Assembly (NCBI RefSeq): GCF_011801145.1
Contig: NZ_CP046172.1
Coordinates: 8,556,001-8,620,000, forward strand
Reading direction: 5' to 3'
Length of the DNA: 64,000 nt
From: Nocardia arthritidis
Lineage (GTDB): Bacteria; Actinomycetota; Actinomycetes; Mycobacteriales; Mycobacteriaceae
Shown here: positions 44,533-53,020 of the stretch, in pieces
Layout: the number at the start of each line of letters is the position of its first letter
How positions within the stretch are numbered: the stretch's first letter is position 1
Notes under the pieces: generated by a model
The model's input: the letters and a program-made list of their open reading frames with translations, nothing else
The model's database searches: none
What the model was told of the DNA's origin: nothing
Made by a program: the position numbers and the translations under genes

Positions 44533-46146
44533 GTGAGCCTGGTCTCGATCACCAACCTGCGCATCGGCTTTCCGGCCAAGGAGGTTGTGAAAGGCATCGA
44601 CCTGCATATCGATCCGGGCGAGGCCGTCGCGATCGTCGGTGAGTCGGGTTCCGGAAAGTCGGTCACCGCAAGGGCGTTGGTCGGTCTGTCCGGATCCGGT
44701 GCCGTCGTGCGCGCGGACCGCCTCGAGCTCTTCGGGCAGGACGCCCGCAGCTATCGAGAGCGCCAGTGGCGCCGAATCCGCGGCAGCAAAATAGGTTTCG
44801 TGCTGCAGGACGCGCTCGTATCGCTGGATCCGTTGCGCCGGATCGGACAGCAGCTGTCCGAGGCGCAGCGGGCGCTCACCGACCTGCGCGGGCGGGCCAT
44901 CACCGAACGCAGCGTGCGACTGCTCGATTCGGTCGGGGTGCCGGAACCCGAACTGCGGCTGCGGCAATACCCGCACGAGCTGTCCGGCGGCCTGCGTCAG
45001 CGGGCGCTCATCGCGGCGGCCATCGCGGGCGATCCCCCGCTGATCATCGCCGATGAGCCGACCACCGCACTCGATGTCACCGTGCAGCGCCAGATTCTGG
45101 ATCTGCTTGGGCAGCGCAAGGATTCGGGCAATGCGCTGCTGCTGATCAGCCACGATCTCGCGGTGGTCGCCGAGTTGGCCGACCGAGTGCTGGTGCTGAA
45201 GGACGGGGAGATCGTCGAGCACGGAAACACCCGCGACGTACTGACGCGACCGGCGCATCCGTATACGCGGGGACTGCTCGCGGCCGTGCCGTCGGCGGCG
45301 TCGCGTGGTACGGCGCTGTCCGGCTCCGAGCGCCGACCGCTGCCGCCGCGCCGGGTGGACGACTCGCGAATCGTGCTGTCCGTGCAGCATCTTCGCAAGA
45401 CATACGGTTCCGGACCAGCCGCGCGAACCGTGGTCGACGATATCGATTTCGACCTGTTCGCCGGCGAAACCCTCGGGATAGTAGGTGAATCGGGTTCCGG
45501 GAAGACTACGACCGCGCGAATGGCGTTGAGCCTCATCGCACCGACATCCGGCCGCGTCGTCGTCGACGGCGAACCGTGGAGCGAATATTCCGACAGCCGA
45601 CTGCGCCGCCTGCGCGGCACCGCGCAGCTCATCGCGCAAGACCCGTTGAGTTCGTTCGACCCCCGCTACACCGTGGAACGCATCATCGGCGAAAGTCTGG
45701 ACACCATCGGCGTCCGCGGGCGCGACCGGACCACCCGGGTTCGGGAACTACTCGATGCGGTGCGACTCGACCGCGACCTCCTCGACCGCCACCCCCGCAC
45801 CCTGTCCGGCGGGCAGCGGCAACGGGTCGCCATCGCCCGCGCCCTCGCCCCCAACCCCGCCCTGATCGTCGCCGACGAACCGGTATCCGCACTGGACGTC
45901 TCGGTACAGGCCCAAATCCTCGACCTACTCGCCGAACTCCAAGCGGAATTCGGCACCGCCCTCCTCTTCATCTCCCACGACCTCGGCGTAGTCCACCACA
46001 TAGCCGACCGAGTAGTCGTCATGAAAGACGGCCGCATAGTCGAATCCGGCGACGCCGACACGGTCCTCCAATCCCCCCAACACAACTACACCCGCCACCT
46101 GCTCGCCTCGGTCCCCCACCTACCCGAACTCACCGACCGCGTATGA
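44533..46146 (+). CDS. Dpp-type fused double ATPase (DppD-DppF fusion)
   Basis: 537 residues with two ABC ATPase domains. Half one: Walker A GESGSGKSV, signature ELSGGLRQRAL, Walker B LIIADEPTTALD. Half two: GESGSGKTT, TLSGGQRQRVAIARAL, LIVADEPVSALD. Both end in the Opp-type tails (HPYTRGLL, HNYTRHLL) with no conserved iron-sulfur cysteines. The GTG at 44533 has AAAGGAC upstream; a GTG at 44506 is an alternative. Last gene of the eight-gene operon; a 91-bp gap precedes the large regulator. Confidence 0.9.
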   Translation: MSLVSITNLRIGFPAKEVVKGIDLHIDPGEAVAIVGESGSGKSVTARALVGLSGSGAVVRADRLELFGQDARSYRERQWRRIRGSKIGFVLQDALVSLDPLRRIGQQLSEAQRALTDLRGRAITERSVRLLDSVGVPEPELRLRQYPHELSGGLRQRALIAAAIAGDPPLIIADEPTTALDVTVQRQILDLLGQRKDSGNALLLISHDLAVVAELADRVLVLKDGEIVEHGNTRDVLTRPAHPYTRGLLAAVPSAASRGTALSGSERRPLPPRRVDDSRIVLSVQHLRKTYGSGPAARTVVDDIDFDLFAGETLGIVGESGSGKTTTARMALSLIAPTSGRVVVDGEPWSEYSDSRLRRLRGTAQLIAQDPLSSFDPRYTVERIIGESLDTIGVRGRDRTTRVRELLDAVRLDRDLLDRHPRTLSGGQRQRVAIARALAPNPALIVADEPVSALDVSVQAQILDLLAELQAEFGTALLFISHDLGVVHHIADRVVVMKDGRIVESGDADTVLQSPQHNYTRHLLASVPHLPELTDRV

Positions 46147-46237
46147 CCAACCCCGGCCAGCGCCTGAAGTGTGGCAACCGATCGTCGGTGCGCGGTCGGG
46201 TCGGTCGACGGCGCAGGCGGTGGGGCAGAATGGCTGG

Positions 46238-49200
46238 GTGCGTGTTTGGCTGCTCGGGCCCTTTGAGGTGCGGACCGGGGATGGGGTTCCGGTGGAGATT
46301 TCGGGTGCCCGGGTGCGTGCGTTGTTGGCGGCGCTCGCGCTGGAGCCGGGGCGGGTTGTCGGGCGGGCGCGGCTGGTGGATTGGATTTGGGGTGAGGAGC
46401 CGCCGGCGGATGCGGCGAATGCCGTGCAGGCCTTGGTATCTCGGCTGCGCAGGGTGTTGCCGGACGGGTCGATCGAGGCGGAGTCCGGTGGGTACCGGCT
46501 TGCGGTGGCGCCCGAAGCGGTCGACGTGAGCCGATTCGAGTCGTTGGTCGCTCAGGCGCGCACCGCGGAGGATCCGGCGCGGGCGGATCTGTTGCGCGAG
46601 GCATTGGGTCTGTGGCGCGGAACGGCCTTGCAGGACATCGCATTACCGGGCAGCGAAGCATTCGACGCGGCGGTCACCCGGTTGAACGAGCTGCATCTCG
46701 CCGCGCTCGGCGACCGGGTGGACGCGGATATCCGCCTCGGCCGCGGCGCGGACCTGATCTCCGAGCTGACCGAGTTGACCGCCGCGTATCCGCTGCGGGA
46801 GGGCTTCGTCGCGGCGCTGATGCGCGCATTCGCCGAGGCGGGGCGCGGTGCGGAGGCGCTGGTCGTCTACCAGCGGATGCGCGAACGGCTCGACGAGGAG
46901 TTGGGTGTCGAGCCCTCGGCCGAACTCTCCGCGCTGCACACCGCGCTGTTGCGTGGCGAAATCGGCGGCCGGGAGGAGAGCCGCAGGACGAATCTGCGCG
47001 CGGAACTCACCAGTTTCATCGGCGAGGACGACACCGTCGCCGCGGTTTCCGATCTGCTCACCGAGCACCGGCTCGTCACCCTGACCGGGCCGGGCGGTTC
47101 GGGCAAGACCAGGCTGGCCACCGAGACGGCGCGCACGATGCTCGGCGAACTTCCGGATGGCACGTGGCTGGTGGAATTGGCGCCGGTGCGCACGGGCGGT
47201 GACGTCGCGCAGGCCGCGCTCACCGCGATCGGCCTGCGCGACCAGGCGCTGCTCGGCGCCGGCTCGGCCGCTGACCCGGTGGATCGGCTCGTCGCCGCGC
47301 TTCGGGACCGGATGGCGCTGCTGATTCTGGACAACTGCGAGCATGTGATCGAGGCGGCCGCGACCTTCGCGGCCCGGCTGCTCGGCGAATGCCGCAGGCT
47401 GCGGATCCTGGCGACGAGCCGGGAGCCGCTCGGTATAACGGGCGAGGTGCTGTGGCAGGTCGAGCCGCTCGTATTGCCAAGGGCGGGTGCGGATTCCGCC
47501 GAGGTCGCAGCGTCGCCCGCGGTGCGGCTGCTGCAGGACCGGGCCCGCGCGGTGCGCCGGGATATCGCCGCCGACGAGCCCGCCGTATCCGCGATGGCAC
47601 GGATCTGCCGGGCGCTCGACGGCATGCCGCTGGCGATCGAATTGGCCGCCGCCCGGCTGCGCACCATGTCCATCGATCAGCTCGCCGACCGGCTCGATGA
47701 CCGATTCCGCCTGTTGAACAGCGGAAGTCGCACGGCGCTGCCCCGGCATCGGACCTTGCGCGCGGTGGTGGACTGGAGTTGGGATCTGTTGAGCGAGGCC
47801 GAGCGCGCCGTCCTGCGACGGCTCTCGGTATTCGCCGACGGGGCGAGTCTGGAAGCGGCCGAACGGGTTTGCGCGGACGAGACGCTCGATTCCGATCAGG
47901 TGCTCGAACTGCTGACCGCGCTGGTGGAGAAGTCGCTGATCCTCGCGGACGGCGGCGGCGCACCGCGCTACCGAATGCTCGACACCATCAGGGAATACGC
48001 GGCGCACCGGCTTGCCGAGGCCGGGGAAACCGAACAGATTTACCGGGCACACCTCACCTACTTCACCGAGCTGGTCGAGCGGGCCGACCCGCACCTGCGC
48101 CGCGCCGGACAACTGGAATGGTTGGCGACGCTGGAGGCCGAGCACGCGAATATCGCCGCCGCCCTGCGCCGCGCGATCGCCGAAGGGCGGGCCGCGGAGG
48201 CGATGCGCCTGGTCGCGGCCGCGGGCTGGTACTGGCTGCTCAGCGGACGCAAGGCCGAGGGCACCGAGTTGGGCACCGCGGCGGCCTCGCTGCCCGGCGA
48301 GGTGCCCGATGCGGTGCGGGCGATGGCGTATTTCTTTGTCGGACTGTTGGTTACCGCCGGATACGGCGCACCGGAGCAGGCGGAGAAATGGATACATGAG
48401 GCGCACCGGTTGGCCGAACGGGCCGCCGGTGGTCATCCGCTGCTCAGCTTCATCGCGCCGTTCGAGGTGATACTGCGGGAGCCGATGGAGTTCGCCGCCG
48501 CGTACGAGCCGCTGATCACCAACGACGACCCGTGGCAGCGCGCGCAGGGCAGGCTGCACCGCGGCCGGTTCCGGCTCCGGCTCGGCCTCGACGAGGCGGG
48601 CGGGGAGGCCGATATCGCACTGGCCCTCGCCGAGTTCCGCGCGCTCGGTGAGCGATGGGGGATTTCGCTCGCGCTCACCTCGCTCGCCGATCACCTTGCG
48701 CTGCACGGCGAATTCGCGCGGGCGTGCGAGCACTACGACGAGGCGATCGCGGCGCTGGCCGAGGTGGGCGCGACCGAGGACGCGGTGGGTGCGCTGGCCC
48801 GCCAGGCTCAGCTGTACTGGCTGCTCGGTGACGAGACCCGCAGCAGATCCGCGATGGCCGAGGCGCAGCGGTGTGCGGAACAGATCGTCTGGCCCGACGC
48901 GCTCATCGTCCTCGCGCTCGCGAAGGCGGAGTTGGCGCGCTGGCGCGGCGAGCCGGATGAGACATATGAGCAGATCGCCGTGGTGCGGGCGATCTCGGGC
49001 GATGCCGAGAACATCAGCGTCGATGCCAGGATCGATGATCTGAACGGCTATCTCGCGCAGGATCTGGAACAGGCTCGGGCATACCGGACCAAGGCGTTCC
49101 GTGGGGCCGTCCAGGACGGCTATCAGCCGCTGATCGCGCAGGTGCTGATCGGAATAGCGGATCTCGCGCTGCGCCAGGGCCGGCCCGAGCAGGCCGCGCG

Positions 49201-49375
49201 CCTGCTCGCGGCGAGCGACAGCGTGCGCGGCATGCCGGACCGCGCACAACCGGATGTGGCCCGGATCGCCGATGACGCGCGAAATCGCCTCGGCGACATC
49301 GCATTCGCCGAGGCGACCCGGGTCGGCGGGCAAGCGGATTGGCGCGAATTGGCCGAGCTCACGCTCGCTTCGTGA
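46238..49375 (+). CDS. SARP-type regulator with BTAD, NB-ARC-like ATPase and helical-repeat domains
   Basis: 1045 residues: a SARP winged-helix DNA-binding domain (residues 1-90, VWLLGPFEVRTGDGVPV), a bacterial transcriptional activation domain (90-250), then an AfsR-like STAND ATPase with Walker A TGPGGSGKT and LLILDNCEHV, and a long C-terminal all-alpha region. GTG at 46238 puts the family opening MRVWLLGPFEV at the start. It is a plausible cluster-level activator for either the plus-strand operon before it or the convergent cluster after it. Its stop is 1 bp from the stop of the convergent hypothetical gene. Confidence 0.9.
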   Translation: MRVWLLGPFEVRTGDGVPVEISGARVRALLAALALEPGRVVGRARLVDWIWGEEPPADAANAVQALVSRLRRVLPDGSIEAESGGYRLAVAPEAVDVSRFESLVAQARTAEDPARADLLREALGLWRGTALQDIALPGSEAFDAAVTRLNELHLAALGDRVDADIRLGRGADLISELTELTAAYPLREGFVAALMRAFAEAGRGAEALVVYQRMRERLDEELGVEPSAELSALHTALLRGEIGGREESRRTNLRAELTSFIGEDDTVAAVSDLLTEHRLVTLTGPGGSGKTRLATETARTMLGELPDGTWLVELAPVRTGGDVAQAALTAIGLRDQALLGAGSAADPVDRLVAALRDRMALLILDNCEHVIEAAATFAARLLGECRRLRILATSREPLGITGEVLWQVEPLVLPRAGADSAEVAASPAVRLLQDRARAVRRDIAADEPAVSAMARICRALDGMPLAIELAAARLRTMSIDQLADRLDDRFRLLNSGSRTALPRHRTLRAVVDWSWDLLSEAERAVLRRLSVFADGASLEAAERVCADETLDSDQVLELLTALVEKSLILADGGGAPRYRMLDTIREYAAHRLAEAGETEQIYRAHLTYFTELVERADPHLRRAGQLEWLATLEAEHANIAAALRRAIAEGRAAEAMRLVAAAGWYWLLSGRKAEGTELGTAAASLPGEVPDAVRAMAYFFVGLLVTAGYGAPEQAEKWIHEAHRLAERAAGGHPLLSFIAPFEVILREPMEFAAAYEPLITNDDPWQRAQGRLHRGRFRLRLGLDEAGGEADIALALAEFRALGERWGISLALTSLADHLALHGEFARACEHYDEAIAALAEVGATEDAVGALARQAQLYWLLGDETRSRSAMAEAQRCAEQIVWPDALIVLALAKAELARWRGEPDETYEQIAVVRAISGDAENISVDARIDDLNGYLAQDLEQARAYRTKAFRGAVQDGYQPLIAQVLIGIADLALRQGRPEQAARLLAASDSVRGMPDRAQPDVARIADDARNRLGDIAFAEATRVGGQADWRELAELTLAS

Positions 49376-49376
49376 A

Positions 49377-49832
49377 TTATTGGCGATTCCCGTCCTCGGT
49401 CCGCGCCGCGCCGACGGGCCGCCAGCGCGCGGTGGTCACCTGGACATGCCACGATGCCACCAAGGCGACGACGGCCGCGCTTTCGAAGGGGTGACCCATG
49501 TGCACCACATTCGTAATGTGCAGCCGCGCCGAGTCGTCGTCGCCGTTCATCGAGGACAGCAACGCACGACTCGCCGCACGAATGGCCGGGTGCACGTCAT
49601 CGACATCCGGCACGTCATTTCCGGTCGACGCGCGAAAGCCGAACAGCGCGTCGGCATTCGAATCGCCGGCCAGATATCGACCGCAGTCGCGAATCAGCTC
49701 GAGAATAATACCGACCAGTTCGTCATCGGTGACCGAAGAAGTCAGGCGCAGAGCCGCATTGCCGAGTTCGTCCGCACTGTCCGTCGTGGCGATCCGCACA
49801 ATCTCGGCGGCCCATCGAGAGAGCTCGTCCAT
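49377..49832 (-). CDS. Hypothetical protein downstream of uL11 paralogue
   Basis: 151 residues, acidic, all-helical by appearance (MDELSRWAAEIVRIATTDSADELGNAALRL...), with an aspartate-rich middle (NDVPDVDDVHP) and no motif I recognise. It begins 30 bp after the uL11-paralogue stop on the same strand, so the two are probably co-transcribed. ATG at 49832. It is the last gene of the minus-strand cluster and converges with the large SARP gene. No function assigned. Confidence 0.7.
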   Translation of the reverse strand: MDELSRWAAEIVRIATTDSADELGNAALRLTSSVTDDELVGIILELIRDCGRYLAGDSNADALFGFRASTGNDVPDVDDVHPAIRAASRALLSSMNGDDDSARLHITNVVHMGHPFESAAVVALVASWHVQVTTARWRPVGAARTEDGNRQ

Positions 49833-49862
49833 CGTTCCCCGACCGCTTCTGCTTCCGAAGGC

Positions 49863-50294
49863 TCAGGCCTCGACCTTGACGCCCATCGACCGCGCGGTGC
49901 CCGCGACGGTCTTCATGGCGGCTTCCAGGGATTCGGTGTTGAGGTCCACCATCTTTCGCTGCGCGATCGACTTCAACTGCTCGGCGGTCAGCGTGCCGAC
50001 GGTGGCATTGCCGGGCCGGGCCGAACCGGAGTTCGCGCCGATCGCCTTGCGGATCAGGAACGAGGTGGGCGGCGTCTTCAGCCGCAGCTCGTAGCTGCGA
50101 TCCTCGAATACGGTGACAACGGCCGGAATGACCTCGCCGCGCTGCTGCGCGGTCGCCGCATCGTATTCCTTCTTGATATCGATGGTCTTGACGCCGGTGG
50201 GGCCGAGCATCTTGCCGAGGTCCACCATGGCGGCATTGCCCGCCTCGAGGTTGAGCGTTACGACAACGCTGACCTTCTTCTTCTTCGGAGGCAT
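49863..50294 (-). CDS. Divergent ribosomal protein uL11 paralogue, likely resistance target variant
   Basis: 143 residues. The C-terminal rRNA-binding domain is recognisable (YDAATAQQRGEVIPAVVTVF, LKTPPTSFLIRKA, GTARSMGVKVEA). The N-terminal domain starts canonically (MPPKKKKVS) but the conserved proline-rich loop (NPAPPVGPALGQHG in ordinary uL11) reads NAAMVDLGKMLGPTG, with both loop prolines missing. Those prolines contact thiostrepton and micrococcin on the ribosome, and mutations there give resistance. The B. cereus thiocillin cluster carries a second uL11 gene (TclQ) for immunity. No L1, L10 or L12 gene is adjacent, so this is not the ribosomal operon. The RBS is GGAAAGGAT. Confidence 0.9.
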   Translation of the reverse strand: MPPKKKKVSVVVTLNLEAGNAAMVDLGKMLGPTGVKTIDIKKEYDAATAQQRGEVIPAVVTVFEDRSYELRLKTPPTSFLIRKAIGANSGSARPGNATVGTLTAEQLKSIAQRKMVDLNTESLEAAMKTVAGTARSMGVKVEA

Positions 50295-50400
50295 CTTCGA
50301 GTCATCCTTTCCGTGTACTGAACATCAATGCCTCGCTCGCATGGCCTGGCAGAGGCTTTTCCCGCAGCTGACCACAAGCAGCTGCAGCCGCACACCAACC

Positions 50401-50429
50401 ACCGGTATCCCGTTCGAGGGAATACCGGT
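50401..50429. promoter_or_regulatory. Hairpin in the uL11-paralogue leader
   Basis: ACCGGTATCCC and GGGAATACCGGT pair to an 11-bp stem (one bulged A) around GTTCGA, about 110 bp before the start codon. It could be a leader attenuator or a terminator for transcripts coming from the P450 gene. Confidence 0.5.
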
Positions 50430-50763
50430 AACGAGCTTTGCCGCAACACTGATCGGGTAGCGAATCCACTCTCATCGAATGCGCCGATGGACTGCGATCC
50501 ATTTGCGGCTTCATCGCAAATCCGTTGGACCGCACTCCCCTTCTGAAGCATGGCCGCTAGATCGCACCAGCCCCGATGATACTGAAATTCGTTGCAAACG
50601 GCCAACTTACCGGAGCGGCCGAGGTTCAGTCAATTTCCGTACCAATACGATCACTTTACCCATCATCCGAAAGATCTTGCAGGTCAACCGAAGCAAACCT
50701 CAGCTACCGGCAGCCGAAGAGTAGCAGTCATATGCCACCGGAAGCACGCGATTTAAATACAGT

Positions 50764-50792
50764 CTTGCACTTGACGTTACGTCAACCGCAAG
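50764..50792. promoter_or_regulatory. 29-bp palindrome with TTGACGTTACGTCAA core
   Basis: CTTGC-NN-TTGACGT-T-ACGTCAA-NN-GCAAG: both outer and inner arms are perfect inverted repeats. The core recurs as TTGACGTTGCGTCAA in the palindrome at 55097-55133. Probable binding site of a cluster regulator. Confidence 0.65.
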
Positions 50793-50923
50793 TCACGAAT
50801 AGTGAATACAAAGCAACCCCCTAGAAGTGAGGTGCAGTACATAGGGGTTACCGGCCACTTGTCCCGAAACGCATTTCGCCACTTCGGCTCCGAATTCTTA
50901 TTGCGCCGTACCGACTTCGAACC

Positions 50924-52111
50924 TCACCAACGCACCGGCAACGCGCGCGGGTAGTGGCTGAACGGCGTGCTCACCAGCTCGACAGCGGTCGGATCGAGAT
51001 CGAGCTTCAGCTCCGGAAAACGCCGAAGCACCCGGCCGATCCCCTCTTGCAGCTCCACCCGCGCCAGCGCGGCGCCGAGGCAGAAGTGCGGGCCACCGCC
51101 GAAGGTCAAATGCTGCCTGGCCTCGGTCCTTCCAACATCGAAAAGGTCCGGATCGCTGAACTGTTCCGGATCCCGGTTGGCCAGATCGGGCCGGACGAAC
51201 ACCATGCCGCCAGCCGGTATCCGGACGCCGCCGATCGTTAACTCGGTGGTTGCGTACACCGCCCCGGCGAAGCCCGAGCCGATCTGGGCAAACCGCAGGC
51301 ACTCCTCGACCGCGGTCGCCATCGAGCCGGGTTCGGCCTGCATCCGCTCGCGCTGCTCCGGATACCGGAACAGCGCGAGGAAGGCATTGCCGAGCTGGAT
51401 GGCCACGGTCTCGAATCCGGCGGTGACCAGCAGGATCCCGGTGGACACCAGCTCTTGATGGGTCAGCGGTTCCTCGTCATCGGGTGCGCCGGTGAGCAGT
51501 TGGCTGAGCAGATCCCGCCCCGGATCGGCCCGGCGGCGGTCGACCAGTTCGTTCACGAACGCGCCGAGCGCACCCATCGCGGCGCCGAAGGCGGCCATGG
51601 AGCCGCCGGTGTTGCGCAGCCCGCTCGCCCACTCGGCCAGCCGGTCGTATTCGTCATCCGCCATCCCGAACAGTTCTGCGATCACCCGGATCGGCAGCCG
51701 GAAGGCCAGACCCGACATCAGGTCGGCGGGCTGCTCCAGCGCGGCGAATTCGTCGAGCAGCCGATCGGTGAGCTCGCCGATCCGGTCGCGCAGATCCTCG
51801 GCCTGCTTCGGCCCGAAGAGCGGGGTGATCACCCGCCGCCACCGGGTGTGCCCCGGCGGCTCGGCGATCGATGCGCCGAAATCGAATCCGTCCGGCGCGG
51901 TCGCTTGGGCCTGATCCCGGATGGGGCGCCGGGACAGCCGATCGTCCCGGAGCGCGGCGCGGATATCGGCGTAGCGGGTGAGCACCCAGGCGGTTTCGCC
52001 GCTCGGCAGCGTCACCTCGGGGACCGGCGAGTCATCCCGCAGCCTGCACAGTTCTCCCGGCAGCAGAAACGGATCGTCGCGGTGAAAGGGATAGGTCATG
52101 CTGTGACTCAT
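50924..52111 (-). CDS. Cytochrome P450 (canonical active site)
   Basis: 395 residues, soluble bacterial class I type. Haem loop FGGGPHFCLG with ligand Cys344; the I-helix VTAGFETVA keeps the acid/Thr pair; ECLR is the ExxR. It needs ferredoxin partners from elsewhere. The gene follows the SARP gene on the same strand, 22 bp apart. In this cluster it would hydroxylate or cross-link the product scaffold; the exact step cannot be read. Start ATG at 52111; M5 is an alternative. It is not closely related to the other three P450s here. Confidence 0.9.
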   Translation of the reverse strand: MSHSMTYPFHRDDPFLLPGELCRLRDDSPVPEVTLPSGETAWVLTRYADIRAALRDDRLSRRPIRDQAQATAPDGFDFGASIAEPPGHTRWRRVITPLFGPKQAEDLRDRIGELTDRLLDEFAALEQPADLMSGLAFRLPIRVIAELFGMADDEYDRLAEWASGLRNTGGSMAAFGAAMGALGAFVNELVDRRRADPGRDLLSQLLTGAPDDEEPLTHQELVSTGILLVTAGFETVAIQLGNAFLALFRYPEQRERMQAEPGSMATAVEECLRFAQIGSGFAGAVYATTELTIGGVRIPAGGMVFVRPDLANRDPEQFSDPDLFDVGRTEARQHLTFGGGPHFCLGAALARVELQEGIGRVLRRFPELKLDLDPTAVELVSTPFSHYPRALPVRW

Positions 52112-52133
52112 TTCAACAGTGCGGCAAGGCTTT

Positions 52134-52961
52134 TCACACCTCGGATTCGGCGTGCAGCGTCCACGGCCGCGCGGCCAGATCGGATGGGATGCCGCTGCTG
52201 ACCGTTGTCCGGTCGCCCGAGAGCATCGAGCTGTGCAGCCTGCGCAGGGTCGGCGATGGTTCGAGCGCCTGATCCTCGACCATCCTGGTGCGCAATCTGC
52301 GATAGACGTGCAGCGCCTCCGGTCGCCGACCGGACCGGTAGAGCGCGAGCATCAGATGGGCGCAGAACCCCTCGTGCGTCGGATATTGACCGGCCAGGCT
52401 GGTGAGGTCGCCGAGCACCTCGTGGTGGCGCCCGAGCCGGAGATCGACCTCCGCCTTCCGGTCCAGCACATTCAGCCGCGCCTCCTCCAGCCGGCCCGCC
52501 AACATGCCGAGCGTATTCCCGACTCGGATATCGGCCAGCGGCCTGCCGCGCCACACCGCGAGCGCATCGGCGAAATGCTGTGACGCCTGTTCCAGATCGC
52601 CCATTTCCCGAGCGCGATGCCCGGCCGAGGACGCGCGGTCGAAACGATACATATCCACACTCGCCGATTCCGCCGCGAGCATATAACCGCCGGAATGGGT
52701 TCGCAGATATTCCTTGACCGTGGCCCCATTGGTCGGCGAGGCGAGTTTCCGCAGCGCCATAATATAGTTCTGGATCACGGTCCGCGCGCTGCGCGGGGCG
52801 GCATTACCCCATATTTCGTTAGTTATCGATTCGACCGAGACCACGCTGTCGACATTCGCGGCGAGCAGCGCCAGAATTACCCGCGGTTTGGCCGCGGACG
52901 GAACGATCGACCGACCGTCGATACGTACCGATAAATTTCCCAGTAGGCTGATATCAAGCAC
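52134..52961 (-). CDS. SARP-family pathway-specific regulator
   Basis: 275 residues: a winged-helix domain (ISLLGNLSVRIDGRSIVPSA ... LRTHSGGYML, residues 1-90) and a BTAD domain (residues 100-250, DRKAEVDLRLGRHHEVLGDL, LALYRSGRRPEALHVYRRLR). Short SARPs of this size are the usual on-switch of actinomycete antibiotic clusters. GTG at 52961 with GAGGAAAG upstream. It is encoded inside the minus-strand cluster, with the P450 gene following. Candidate ligand for the two TTGACGTTRCGTCAA palindromes, although SARPs more often bind direct repeats. Confidence 0.9.
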   Translation of the reverse strand: MLDISLLGNLSVRIDGRSIVPSAAKPRVILALLAANVDSVVSVESITNEIWGNAAPRSARTVIQNYIMALRKLASPTNGATVKEYLRTHSGGYMLAAESASVDMYRFDRASSAGHRAREMGDLEQASQHFADALAVWRGRPLADIRVGNTLGMLAGRLEEARLNVLDRKAEVDLRLGRHHEVLGDLTSLAGQYPTHEGFCAHLMLALYRSGRRPEALHVYRRLRTRMVEDQALEPSPTLRRLHSSMLSGDRTTVSSGIPSDLAARPWTLHAESEV

Positions 52962-53020
52962 CTTTCCTCCCCTCGAGTAACGAGAGTACGCACGCCGCTC
53001 TCATCGAACCGGAATTCGAC

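Larger units (their letters stand above)
50295..50923. other. AT-richer regulatory region upstream of the uL11 paralogue
   Basis: About 630 bp without a convincing gene on either strand; frames present have no RBS or family pattern. It contains a hairpin at 50401-50429 and a long palindrome at 50764-50792. The part from about 50640 to 50830 is clearly richer in A+T than the surroundings, as expected for promoters of a specialised cluster. I looked here for a short Cys/Ser/Thr-rich precursor peptide and found none. Confidence 0.6.

Noticed and set aside
46643..49333. 896-codon frame opposite the large SARP gene
   Set aside because: Antisense shadow caused by GC codon bias; no recognisable domains, while the plus-strand frame has complete SARP, ATPase and repeat motifs.
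50258..50605. Minus-strand frame with several Cys (WLVCGCSCLW) upstream of uL11
   Set aside because: It overlaps the uL11 start in another frame, has no RBS, and the Cys-rich part is internal rather than C-terminal.
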